A stretch of DNA of 64,000 bases from Halothiobacillaceae bacterium (GTDB lineage: Bacteria > Pseudomonadota > Gammaproteobacteria > Halothiobacillales > Halothiobacillaceae), in NCBI GenBank assembly GCA_028696185.1, contig JAQVHL010000005.1, positions 33,413-97,412 on the forward strand. The letters run 5' to 3'. Numbering within the stretch: position 1 is the stretch's first letter; each line of letters begins with the position of its first letter. Positions 56,467 through 64,000 of this stretch are shown here, one piece after another. The notes beneath the pieces were generated by a model. That model was given only the letters and a program-made list of their open reading frames with translations. It made no database searches and was not told where the DNA came from. The position numbers were made by a program, and so were the translations under genes.

Positions 56467-59175
56467 GTGACCGATTCGATACACGCAGCGGACGGTTCGC
56501 AACAGCTTGCACATTGCTTGATGTGGGCGAAAACAAGCGACCGTGATGGCAAATCATGGCATCCGTTGCTGCTCCACTTGCTTGATGTCGCGGCCTGTGC
56601 GGACGCGATTCTTGCCCGCGAGCCGCAAAGCACACGCAACCGGCTTGCCGCGATGCTCGGGCTGGACTGGCCAAGTGCTCGCCCCTGGCTCTTATTGCTG
56701 ATTGCCTGCCACGATCTGGGCAAAGGCTGCCCTGGCTTCCAGTGCAAATGGCAGAACCTCTCCGGTCTGGATGCGGGGGCGAGCCCGGACACAACAGTCA
56801 ATCATGCCTTCGTCAGCCAGGTCGAACTTTTCGAACTCCTGCTCGAACTCAACTGGCCGGAAGAGTTGGCATCGCTCGTCGCCGATGCCGTGGGTTGCCA
56901 TCATGGTGAGCGCGCTAGCCCCCGAGAAATTCAAAGAATCGAAGCCAACCCATTCAAAAGCACGCTCGGCAAGCCCGAATGGCATCAAGCTCGTCGCACG
57001 CTTTTCAATGCCCTGCGGGCAGTTTTTGCGCCGGAAGTTACCCCAACCAAGGAAAGTCTAAACGGCCCCGATTTCATGCTGCTCGCGGGCTTGACCAGCT
57101 TTGCCGACTGGATCGGCTCGAACGAAGGCGAATTTCACTTCGGCACGCTGGGCGATTGCGAAGACCTTTCTGCCTGGTTCGAAGCCCGCCGTACCCACAC
57201 GGCAATGCGCGCACTCGACACCATCGGTTGGGCAACACGCACGCCGCTTTCCACCGCCCCAAAAACCTTCGACGAGGTGTTCGGTTTTGCACCCCGGCCC
57301 TTGCAACAGGCCACGGCAGATGCACTGGCATCTCTGAGCCAACCCGCCATCCTGCTCGTCGAAGCTCCGATGGGCGAGGGCAAGACCGAAGCCGCGTACT
57401 ACGCCCATCTGGAACTGCAACGCCGGTTCGGGCATCGCGGGTTGTATATCGCACTACCCACCAAGGCCACCGGCAACGCCATGTTCAGGCGCACGCTGCG
57501 TTTCCTGAAAGAGCAAGGGTGCGAGCGTCCCCTCGACCTGCAACTGCTGCACGGCGGCACGCTGCTGAACGACGACTTCCAACGCCTGAAACCCGACGGC
57601 ATTCACGACCCACAATCGTCGGGCGACGTACGTGCGAGCGAGTGGTTTACCCACAAAAAGCGCGCGCTGCTATCAGAGTATGGCGTCGGCACCATCGATC
57701 AGGCATTGCTCACCATCCTGCCGGTGCGTCATCAGTTCGTGCGTCTATGGGGGCTGGCGAATCGCGTTGTGGTTTTCGATGAAGTGCATGCCTATGACGC
57801 TTACACCAGTACGCTGCTGTTGCATTTGCTGCGCTGGTTGTTGGCTATGGGCTCGTCGGTTGTTTTGCTGTCGGCGACGTTGCCGCCTGCTTTCCGCCGG
57901 AAGTTGGCGGCGTTGACACACGCACAGATGCCGGAAACGGACGCCAGCTATCCCCGGCTTTCTGTTTACTCGCACGACCAGAGCGTCACCCCGATTCCAT
58001 TCGCTGCCGATTCAGAACGACGCCAGACGATTACGATCCAGCCCGTCGCTGCCGAACTACCCGCCCTACGTGAAGCTCTCGACAAGCAACTCACAGACGG
58101 CGGTTACGCTCTCGCACTGGTCAATACCGTGCAACGCGCCCAGGCGCTTTACCAGCTGTATCCCGAGGGCGAACCTGTTTTCGCCGACGACCAGCCCATC
58201 GGCAAACGGCTTGCCGACGGCACCGAGGTTTACCTGTTTCACGCGCGCTTTCCTGCCGACCGCCGCCAGCAACGCGAAGATGCGGTGCTGGCGATGTTCG
58301 GCCCGCCGGATACAGGCAAACCTAGCGAACGCACGGGGCGCAAGATTCTGATCGCCACCCAGGTTGCCGAACAGAGCCTCGATCTGGATTTCGATCTCAT
58401 CGCCACCGACCTCGCCCCCATCGACCTGCTGCTGCAACGTGCGGGCCGGTTGTGGCGACACAAGCGCGGCGCGCGCCCGGTGGAGAAACCGGTGCTCATC
58501 GTCGCCGGTCTGGCCGGGGGCGCACCGCCCAATTTCGGCAAACCTCTGTGGTGGGGCGCGGTGTACAGGGAGGACGTATTGCTGCGCACTTGGCATCGCT
58601 TGCAAGACAAGGCCACGCTGACGGTACCGGACGAAATCGACGCGCTCGTCAAAGTGGTTTACGACGGATTTGAGATTCCCGACATCGACGATGCCGAGTT
58701 TGCAAGACTGGAGTCTGCATCGTGTGAAAGTGACGGCGAGAACCTCGCTCATGTCGGATTGGCAAATCAAGCCATTATCGGCTGGCCTGACGATGGCTCA
58801 TGGAAGAGCAACGCACACTTCACGCTCTATGACGATGATGAGCCGGGTGTTCACCGCACATTGAAGGCCAAAACCCGTCTTGGCGACGATTCCGTCATCG
58901 TCATTCCGCTATGGGAGCCCGACCGGTTCGACCCCGCCGTCACTCCCGATTTCCAGCAAGCGAAAGACTGGTTTCTTCGCGCCATGAGCATTTCACGTAA
59001 GAGCATCGTCAAGCCCCTGCAACGCGACGGTGTGCCGGATGGCTGGAAAAAAAGCGCGCTGTTGCGCAATGCCTACCCGCTTCCTCTCAATGCCGAATCA
59101 CGCTGGATCGCCGACCCCGGCGTTCAGCTCTCAAGCGAGTTAGGGCTTGTTTACACCGAGAAGGAGACCGAATGA
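56467..59175 (+). CDS. cas3: Cas3 nuclease-helicase (type I-E)
   Basis: 902 residues from a GTG with GGGAGGA (56453-56459) placed 7-8 nt before it; an ATG 25 codons upstream lacks a ribosome-binding site. The N-terminal HD nuclease carries the His in HPLLLHLLD, the HD pair in ACHDLGKG (about 82-83) and GCHHGER. The SF2 helicase has Walker A VEAPMGEGKTEAA (about 300), VVFDEVHAYDAYT (about 438), SATLPP and motif VI LLLQRAGRLWRH. It degrades DNA marked by Cascade. First gene of the operon; cas8e overlaps by 4 bp. Confidence 0.94.
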   Translation: MTDSIHAADGSQQLAHCLMWAKTSDRDGKSWHPLLLHLLDVAACADAILAREPQSTRNRLAAMLGLDWPSARPWLLLLIACHDLGKGCPGFQCKWQNLSGLDAGASPDTTVNHAFVSQVELFELLLELNWPEELASLVADAVGCHHGERASPREIQRIEANPFKSTLGKPEWHQARRTLFNALRAVFAPEVTPTKESLNGPDFMLLAGLTSFADWIGSNEGEFHFGTLGDCEDLSAWFEARRTHTAMRALDTIGWATRTPLSTAPKTFDEVFGFAPRPLQQATADALASLSQPAILLVEAPMGEGKTEAAYYAHLELQRRFGHRGLYIALPTKATGNAMFRRTLRFLKEQGCERPLDLQLLHGGTLLNDDFQRLKPDGIHDPQSSGDVRASEWFTHKKRALLSEYGVGTIDQALLTILPVRHQFVRLWGLANRVVVFDEVHAYDAYTSTLLLHLLRWLLAMGSSVVLLSATLPPAFRRKLAALTHAQMPETDASYPRLSVYSHDQSVTPIPFAADSERRQTITIQPVAAELPALREALDKQLTDGGYALALVNTVQRAQALYQLYPEGEPVFADDQPIGKRLADGTEVYLFHARFPADRRQQREDAVLAMFGPPDTGKPSERTGRKILIATQVAEQSLDLDFDLIATDLAPIDLLLQRAGRLWRHKRGARPVEKPVLIVAGLAGGAPPNFGKPLWWGAVYREDVLLRTWHRLQDKATLTVPDEIDALVKVVYDGFEIPDIDDAEFARLESASCESDGENLAHVGLANQAIIGWPDDGSWKSNAHFTLYDDDEPGVHRTLKAKTRLGDDSVIVIPLWEPDRFDPAVTPDFQQAKDWFLRAMSISRKSIVKPLQRDGVPDGWKKSALLRNAYPLPLNAESRWIADPGVQLSSELGLVYTEKETE

Positions 59176-60743
59176 GCCGCTTCAATCTGATCGACGAGCC
59201 CTGGATTCCTGTGCGTTTTCCGGACGGAACACGGGCTGAATTAGGCATCCGGGACACCCTGTTGCGGGCCAAAGACATTGCAGTCATCGAAGACTCCTCA
59301 CCGCTGGTCGTGGCGAGCCTGCATCGCCTCCTGCTCGCCGTACTCTATCGCGCTCTGGAAGGGCCAACTGACATCGATCAGGCCAAAGCGCTTTTCAAGG
59401 CCGGGCTACCTGCGGACAAGATCGACGCCTATCTTGAACGCTGGCGTGAGCGGTTTTGGCTGTTCGACGAAAAACATCCCTTTGGCCAGATACCCGACTT
59501 CGAGCCCAAGACTTGGCGCGCGTGGACAGTCCTCGCGACCGAGCACAACGCCGATAATGCCAAGGTTTTATTCGACCACATCGACGTGACCCGCGCGGCC
59601 ACGGTGCCAGCAGGTACGGCGGCGTGCTGGCTACTGGCAACGCAGACATTTTCGGTGAGCGCGGGCAAAAGTGAATTGTCGCACACCGGCACCGCACCGT
59701 CGGCGACAGCGGCAATGACCTTGCCTCTCGGGCTGAATCTCGAAGACACGCTGCTACTGTCGCTCGTGCCGCAAAACAGGGCGGTAAGTGCGCAGGACTT
59801 TCCCATCTGGGAGCGAAACGCCGACTCTCTTGCCAGCCTGAAGGCCGGGATCGAACGCACTATCGGCGGTTACGCCGACCGTTACACCTGGCGCACACGA
59901 TCGATTCGCTTGCGCAGCGACGAAGTCGGCAACGTGAACGTGCTTGCGTTTGCTTCCGGGGTGGAAAACGCGTCCAAAGACGCTCTCGACCCCATGCTCG
60001 CCTACCGTATCGATAAGGACAAAGGCCGACTTCCCATCCAATTCAAAGAGCGTGGCCTATGGCGCGATTTTGACTCTTTGTTACCGGACAGCACACGGCT
60101 CGCACCTGGCGTGATCGAGCACGCCGCTGCGCTGACACGTACTGCCCGCGAGCGCTTCCCGCGTTCAGTCATGGTCTTGGGGCAAGCCAACAACAAAGCC
60201 AAGATCGAGTACTGGCGAATGGAGCGCTTTTCCCTACCACAGGCACTGCTCGGTGACCGGGCCATCCGCAGCGAAATCCGCCAGCTTCTCACCGATGCCG
60301 AAGACACACAGAAAGCAATCTGGCAAGCCTGCCGTGCATTCGCACGTGACTTGCTCAGCCATGGCGACCGTGACCCGGATAAGAAGGATGTCGCTAAATT
60401 CGTCGAGCAAATGCCCGCCAGCGCCAGCTACTGGTCGCGTCTCGAAGCCGCATTTCACGACATCTTGCGCCAATACACGCTGGAACGTGACTCTGAGGAC
60501 ATCCGCCACGACTGGCTGAAAACCGTACGTGCGGCGCTCCGTGATGCCTGGGCGCTACATGCCGCCAGCGTCTCGACCGGCGACGCCTGGGCGATTCGTG
60601 CGCTGGTTCGCGCCGAAGGAGCCATCGGTAAGCAGCTCAAATTTTTGAACAACAAAATCAGCAAATACGAAGCGCGTATTCCTCACGCTAGTGGGGATGA
60701 ACCATACGAAACGCATCGCAACCCACAGGAGGAAACAGCATGA
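59172..60743 (+). CDS. cas8e: Cas8e (Cse1/CasA) with CRISPR-repeat-encoded tail
   Basis: 523 residues, slightly longer than the 502 of E. coli CasA. The large Cascade subunit recognises the PAM and recruits Cas3. Recognisable features are the N-terminal NLIDEPWIPV and LLLAVLYRAL segment and the central WPVF-like loop region. Residues 502-511 read RIPHASGDEP, which is the classic translation of a type I-E CRISPR repeat. The DNA there is a 29-nt repeat-like unit (60676-60704). The stop overlaps cse2 by 4 bp. The last 22 residues are thus probably not part of the ancestral fold. Confidence 0.92.
   Translation: MSRFNLIDEPWIPVRFPDGTRAELGIRDTLLRAKDIAVIEDSSPLVVASLHRLLLAVLYRALEGPTDIDQAKALFKAGLPADKIDAYLERWRERFWLFDEKHPFGQIPDFEPKTWRAWTVLATEHNADNAKVLFDHIDVTRAATVPAGTAACWLLATQTFSVSAGKSELSHTGTAPSATAAMTLPLGLNLEDTLLLSLVPQNRAVSAQDFPIWERNADSLASLKAGIERTIGGYADRYTWRTRSIRLRSDEVGNVNVLAFASGVENASKDALDPMLAYRIDKDKGRLPIQFKERGLWRDFDSLLPDSTRLAPGVIEHAAALTRTARERFPRSVMVLGQANNKAKIEYWRMERFSLPQALLGDRAIRSEIRQLLTDAEDTQKAIWQACRAFARDLLSHGDRDPDKKDVAKFVEQMPASASYWSRLEAAFHDILRQYTLERDSEDIRHDWLKTVRAALRDAWALHAASVSTGDAWAIRALVRAEGAIGKQLKFLNNKISKYEARIPHASGDEPYETHRNPQEETA
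60665..60714 (+). repeat. 11-nt direct repeats flanking the repeat-like unit
   Basis: ATACGAAGCGC (60665-60675) ends exactly one base before the repeat-like unit begins, and ATACGAAACGC (60704-60714) starts at its last base. They differ at one position. Such copies resemble an insertion footprint, though chance cannot be excluded. Confidence 0.5.
60676..60704 (+). repeat. single CRISPR repeat-like unit inside cas8e
   Basis: 29 nt: it opens with GTATTCCTCACG and closes with GTGGGGATGAACCA around a GCTA loop. CCTCAC (60681-60686) pairs with GTGGGG (60691-60696) in a 6-bp stem including one G-U pair, as in I-E repeats bound by Cas6e. ATGAACCA (60697-60704) matches the 8-nt crRNA handle layout. 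It is on the cas mRNA sense strand. No second unit is found 50-70 nt to either side, so it is not an array. Confidence 0.8.
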
Positions 60744-61258
60744 GCGGATTCTTCGCCTGGCTGGAAAAACTGAACGAGTCAGACAGCAAGGTTCGCGCGG
60801 TCTTGCGCCGCAGTCTTGCCTTCAATCCCGGCCAGCACATTCCCGTTTTTCCCTACGTCGAGCCTTTTCTGAAAGGCGAGGAATCCGGCTGGCGCCGTGA
60901 AATGCATTACCTCGTCGCTGGTTTATGGGCGGCGCATTGGTGCGAAGGCCGCACAGGGGCAGCCCATACCCTGGCCCACGCCTGCGCAGTACATCAACTC
61001 CACAGCGGATCGGCCAGCACAGAGCGACGTTTCATCAGCCTGCTGGATGCCGATCGCGAACAACTCCCGCACCGCCTGCGCCAGATGGTCGCCTTGTTGG
61101 GCGAACAGCCCATCGATTTCGAAACCTTGCTGGATGACCTGCTGCGCTGGAACAGCGAATCCAAACGCACCCAGAACGCCTGGGCGCGCGATTTCTATCG
61201 TGCCCTTGCGCCCGTATCCCAGACCCAACCCGACACCGTCACGGAGACCGCCGAATGA
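60740..61258 (+). CDS. cse2: Cse2 (CasB, Cas11e) small subunit
   Basis: 172 residues, usual length. LNESDSKVRAVLRRSLAFNPGQHIPVFPYVEPFL at the start and LLDADREQLPHRLRQMVALL are typical Cse2 patterns. Two copies stabilise the R-loop in Cascade. A strong AGGAGG (about 60727-60732) precedes the ATG; this site lies in the segment just downstream of the repeat-like unit. The stop overlaps cas7e (ATGA). Confidence 0.92.
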   Translation: MSGFFAWLEKLNESDSKVRAVLRRSLAFNPGQHIPVFPYVEPFLKGEESGWRREMHYLVAGLWAAHWCEGRTGAAHTLAHACAVHQLHSGSASTERRFISLLDADREQLPHRLRQMVALLGEQPIDFETLLDDLLRWNSESKRTQNAWARDFYRALAPVSQTQPDTVTETAE

Positions 61259-62409
61259 AAACCCTGATCGAAGTTCACGTCCTGCAGAACTTTGCACCGT
61301 CCAACCTCAACCGCGACGACACGGGCGCACCTAAGGATGCCTTCTTTGGCGGCACGCGGCGGGCGCGGGTGTCGAGCCAGTGCGACAAGCGCGCCGTGCG
61401 GCAGTTTTTCGATGAGAAAGTCCGCGAAGGTGTTTTCAGTGCCGACGAACTGGCGGTACGCACCAAGCGCGTCTATCAGGCCATCGTCGATGCGCTGGCA
61501 GGCAAGCGCGACTCGGCGGAAACGCTCGCAAAAGCGGAAATTGCGCTGTCTTACGTCAAACTCAAATCGGCGGAAGGTGGCAAGACCCAATATCTGCTGT
61601 TCCTGGGGCGACGCGAAATCGCCGAACTCGCCACCACCATCGACGAATGCTGGGATCAGATCGTCGCAGCGGAGGATAGCGACGAAGAGAAGCCCAAGGG
61701 CAAGGCCAAGAAGGCCGCTGCGAAAAGCGCCCCGAAGGAAGTACAGGCGCGTATCGAGTCGGCTTTCAACGGCGGCAAGGCCGTGGACGTAGCGCTGTTT
61801 GGCCGCATGCTCGCCGACATGCCCGAGAAAAACCAGAACGCCGCCTGCCAAGTCGCGCATGCGATTTCCACCCACGCCGTCGAGCGCGAATTCGACTTCT
61901 ACACGGCGGTGGATGACCTGAAGCCCGAAGATACGGCGGGCGCGGACATGATGGGCACGGTGGAGTTCAATTCGGCCTGCTACTACCGCTACGCCGTTGT
62001 CGATTGGGCAAAGCTGGTTGAAAACCTGCAAGACGACGAGGAACTGGCAGCCAAAGGGCTGCGCACTTTCCTGCAAGGCTTCGTGGTGGCCGAACCCACC
62101 GGCAAGCAGAACAGCTTCGCCGCGCACAATCCGCCGGAATTCGTCGCCGTGACGGTGTGCCACGAAGCCGCCCCACGCAATCTTGCCAATGCCTTCGAAA
62201 CGGCGATCCGCGCCAAAGCGGGCGAGTCGCTGACGCGCAAGTCCGCCGAGGAGCTGTCCAAAAAAGGTGTCGCGCTTGAAAAGGCTTACCCGCGCAAGGC
62301 GCAGACCTTTGTGCTTAACCTCACGAGCGCCGAGTTGTACGGGTTTGGTGACACCAAGGAGTCTCTGGACGACGTGCTGGAAGCCGCGCTCAAAGCCGTA
62401 CAGGGTTGA
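61255..62409 (+). CDS. cas7e: Cas7e (Cse4/CasC) backbone subunit
   Basis: 384 residues. The N-terminal IEVHVLQNFAPSNLNRDDTGAPKDAFFGGTRRARVSSQ is diagnostic, as is TMMGTVEF-like ADMMGTVEFNSACYYRYAVVDW. Six copies line the crRNA. A lysine/alanine-rich linker (KPKGKAKKAAAKSAPKE, about residues 146-162) lies in the thumb region, longer than in E. coli. Confidence 0.94.
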   Translation: MKTLIEVHVLQNFAPSNLNRDDTGAPKDAFFGGTRRARVSSQCDKRAVRQFFDEKVREGVFSADELAVRTKRVYQAIVDALAGKRDSAETLAKAEIALSYVKLKSAEGGKTQYLLFLGRREIAELATTIDECWDQIVAAEDSDEEKPKGKAKKAAAKSAPKEVQARIESAFNGGKAVDVALFGRMLADMPEKNQNAACQVAHAISTHAVEREFDFYTAVDDLKPEDTAGADMMGTVEFNSACYYRYAVVDWAKLVENLQDDEELAAKGLRTFLQGFVVAEPTGKQNSFAAHNPPEFVAVTVCHEAAPRNLANAFETAIRAKAGESLTRKSAEELSKKGVALEKAYPRKAQTFVLNLTSAELYGFGDTKESLDDVLEAALKAVQG

Positions 62410-62413
62410 TGTC

Positions 62414-63112
62414 ATGCCCACTCTGCTTTTACGACTGGCGGGGCCGATGCAATCCTGGGGTACGACCAGCCGCTTTGACCAGCGCGATACCGGCAAGGAA
62501 CCAAGCAAGTCCGGCGTGATCGGCTTGCTGGCTGCGGCGCTGGGCATAGACCGGGAAGTGTGGAATGACGAGTTGAAATCACTGGCGGCGCTGACGATGG
62601 CCGTGCGCCACGACCGGCCTGGTGTGTTGAAGCGCGACTATCAGACCGCTGGCTGTGCTTCGACCGACAAGATGAGGCGCGCGGATGGCTCTCTATCCGA
62701 AGACGGAGTGACCTCGCAGCGCCACTACCTCGCTGACGCCGTATTTTTGGTCGCCCTCGAAGGCCCAGATCGCTCTTTGCTCGAACGTGCGCACGCGGCC
62801 TTGAATAACCCGGTATGGCCGCTTGCACTGGGGCGCAAATCCTATGTGCCGTCCGAACCCATCGGGCTGGAGGGTGGCGTTGTCGATAGGCCCCTGCTGG
62901 ATGCGCTTGCCGCATGGCCGTGGCTTGCCGCCCAGAGGAAGTGGGAGGCGATACCTGAGCGTTTGCTGGTTTCCATCGAATCAAGTGATGGAACCGGTGC
63001 GCTGAGAATGGATCAGCCTCTGTCCTCATTTGCGGAGCGACGCTTTGGAGCACGTTCTGTACGTTCCGACTGGGTGAATTTGACCGCCGAGGTGTCACAT
63101 GCAGTTGCATAG
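62414..63112 (+). CDS. cas5e: Cas5e (CasD)
   Basis: 232 residues starting 5 bp after cas7e. LLLRLAGPMQSWGTTSRFDQRDTGKEPSKSGVIGLLAAALG is the family start, and LGRKSYVPSEPI the later motif. It binds the 5' handle of the crRNA. Its end overlaps cas6e by 14 bp. Confidence 0.93.
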   Translation: MPTLLLRLAGPMQSWGTTSRFDQRDTGKEPSKSGVIGLLAAALGIDREVWNDELKSLAALTMAVRHDRPGVLKRDYQTAGCASTDKMRRADGSLSEDGVTSQRHYLADAVFLVALEGPDRSLLERAHAALNNPVWPLALGRKSYVPSEPIGLEGGVVDRPLLDALAAWPWLAAQRKWEAIPERLLVSIESSDGTGALRMDQPLSSFAERRFGARSVRSDWVNLTAEVSHAVA

Positions 63113-63791
63113 AATCCACTTGAATCCGCGCAATCGTGAAGTGCGTCGCGATCTTGCCGACCCCTATCAAATGCACGCCAGCCTTTGCCGCGCCTTTTGT
63201 TCACCCGAGGAAAAATGCCCGCCGGGCGCGGTATTGTGGCGACTGGAGCCCGAGTCTGCCCCGGAGGGTCGGCCACGCGTGCTCATTCAAAGTCGTTTGG
63301 AGCCGGACTGGTCACCCATGCAGGAAGCGGGTTGGTTGAGCCACGCCGATACAGGCATCGACCTGACACAAAAGCTTGCTTTCGATCACTTTCAGGCGGA
63401 ACAGCGCTTTCGTTTCCGTTTGAGAGCGAACCCATGCAAAACCGTTCAGGGCAAACGGCAGGGGTTGTTGAACCGTGATGCGCAAATGGAATGGCTGCAA
63501 CGCAAGGGCGAGAGGCACGGCTTCGTGCTGGTCGAGCCCAATTCCGCGGATTACTTCGATTTCCTGTCTCAGCCGTCTGGTTACGCCTATTCAGATTGCC
63601 GCGTCACGCATGAGCAAATGCTTAGAGGTCGCCAGCATGGAGGCAATGCCATCCATGTCTATGCTGTGCTGTTTGAAGGCCAGTTGAGCGTGGCTGATCC
63701 AGCCTTGTTCAGGCAGGCGCTTGAACAAGGCATCGGCCACGGCAAGATGATGGGGCTGGGGTTGCTTTCTGTGGTTCCTGTGCGTGCTTAA
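63099..63791 (+). CDS. cas6e: Cas6e (Cse3/CasE) crRNA endoribonuclease
   Basis: 230 residues. DPYQMHASLCRAF carries the likely catalytic His26, and the Gly-rich GHGKMMGLGLLSV loop ends the protein. It cuts repeats at the 3' base of the hairpin and stays bound to the crRNA. Its predicted substrate hairpin also occurs inside cas8e of its own mRNA. Cas1 and Cas2 do not follow within the window. Confidence 0.94.
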   Translation: MQLHRIHLNPRNREVRRDLADPYQMHASLCRAFCSPEEKCPPGAVLWRLEPESAPEGRPRVLIQSRLEPDWSPMQEAGWLSHADTGIDLTQKLAFDHFQAEQRFRFRLRANPCKTVQGKRQGLLNRDAQMEWLQRKGERHGFVLVEPNSADYFDFLSQPSGYAYSDCRVTHEQMLRGRQHGGNAIHVYAVLFEGQLSVADPALFRQALEQGIGHGKMMGLGLLSVVPVRA

Positions 63792-63852
63792 TCGGCATGG
63801 AGCGCAGCCCGATATTGCCGAGCATTGCGGCTTCCAAGTGGCCCGACTACAC

Positions 63853-63872
63853 TGCATCGCATATGCAATGCA
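63853..63872. promoter_or_regulatory. palindromic candidate operator of the antitoxin gene
   Basis: TGCAT-C-GCATATGC-A-ATGCA is a 20-bp palindrome with one mismatched pair. It ends 12 bp before the ATG at 63885, the usual place for an autoregulatory antitoxin site. Confidence 0.55.
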
Positions 63873-63884
63873 TGGAGACATCCC

Positions 63885-64000
63885 ATGAAAAACGCCACCT
63901 TGCCCCCCCTGCGCGTAGATAGCGCCCTGCGGGCTGCTGCCGAATCGGTCTTACGCGAGGGAGAAACGCTCTCCAGCTTCGTACTGGAGGCGGTTCGTCT
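63885..64000 (+). CDS. YlcI/YnfO-like antitoxin (partial)
   Basis: Only 38 codons are in the window. The start reads MKNATLPPLRVDSALR, then AAAESVLREGETLSSFVLEAVR, a pattern of ribbon-helix-helix-type antitoxins of the YlcI/YnfO group, usually paired with a RelE/ParE toxin. GGAG at 63874-63877 precedes the ATG. It begins 93 bp after cas6e, in the place where cas1 usually stands. The toxin, if any, lies beyond the edge. Confidence 0.65.
   Translation, partial: MKNATLPPLRVDSALRAAAESVLREGETLSSFVLEAVR

Noticed and set aside
60600..60800. A short CRISPR array around the cas8e repeat-like unit
   Set aside because: No second unit lies about 61 nt upstream or downstream, so only a single repeat is supported.
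63591..63881. A 96-codon minus-strand frame over the cas6e end
   Set aside because: Antisense to cas6e and the antitoxin operator, with no ribosome-binding site or known domain.

Overview
The window is dense GC-rich chromosomal DNA with short intergenic gaps. Its gene orders are typical of a sulfur-oxidising gammaproteobacterium: lptD-surA-pdxA-rsmA-apaG-apaH, mrdA-rodA-rlpA-dacA-DUF493-lipB-lipA and ilvBHC. The sulfur and carbon genes (soxXA, soxB, a SoxH-like hydrolase, rhodanese-tusA, a beta-carbonic anhydrase and a SulP transporter) suggest a chemolithotroph that may fix CO2. The species cannot be named from sequence reading alone. I saw no rRNA, tRNA, insertion sequence or full CRISPR array.

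Layout, left to right. 1-5.2 kb: a SoxH-like hydrolase cut by the window edge, then a zinc-uptake operon (His-rich outer-membrane protein, znuA, znuC, znuB, zur) with a sigma70 promoter overlapped by a Zur-like dyad. 5.2-10.5 kb: methyltransferase, membrane protein, DUF2789 protein, TlpA-type fusion, purC, carbonic anhydrase, bioD. 10.7-14.5 kb: EF-hand protein, cpxP-like gene and cpxRA-like pair, with an exact CpxR box between cpxP and cpxR and a near match upstream of the EF-hand gene. 14.6-20.6 kb: ilvBHC, a secreted protein and a FadL-family protein. 21-26.8 kb: rhodanese-tusA, an M48 protease with TPRs, soxX, soxA and soxB. 26.9-32.7 kb: a Fur-box-preceded cluster of porin, imelysin lipoprotein, di-heme lipoprotein, FMN-binding protein and PepSY membrane protein. 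32.8-35.5 kb: an ABC importer. 35.5-47.4 kb: universal stress protein, SulP transporter, mazG-lipA-lipB-DUF493, the cell-elongation cluster and ppa. 47.6-56.1 kb: adk and the lptD-apaH operon, with pgl and a methyltransferase inserted. 56.3-63.8 kb: a type I-E CRISPR effector operon, cas3 to cas6e. 63.9 kb to the end: an antitoxin-like gene with a palindromic candidate operator.

The most unusual observation is a 29-nt sequence at 60676-60704, inside the 3' end of cas8e. It has the layout of a type I-E CRISPR repeat (GUAUUCC start, hairpin, AUGAACCA 8-nt handle), lies on the cas mRNA sense strand, translates as RIPHASGDEP, and is flanked by near-identical 11-nt direct repeats. Cas6e from the same operon could cut the cas mRNA there, ahead of the cas8e stop codon. 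This suggests built-in autoregulation or a crRNA-like regulatory RNA. The second candidate system is the Fur-linked redox cluster, which would join an imelysin and a di-heme lipoprotein to a flavin/PepSY electron path for periplasmic iron handling.
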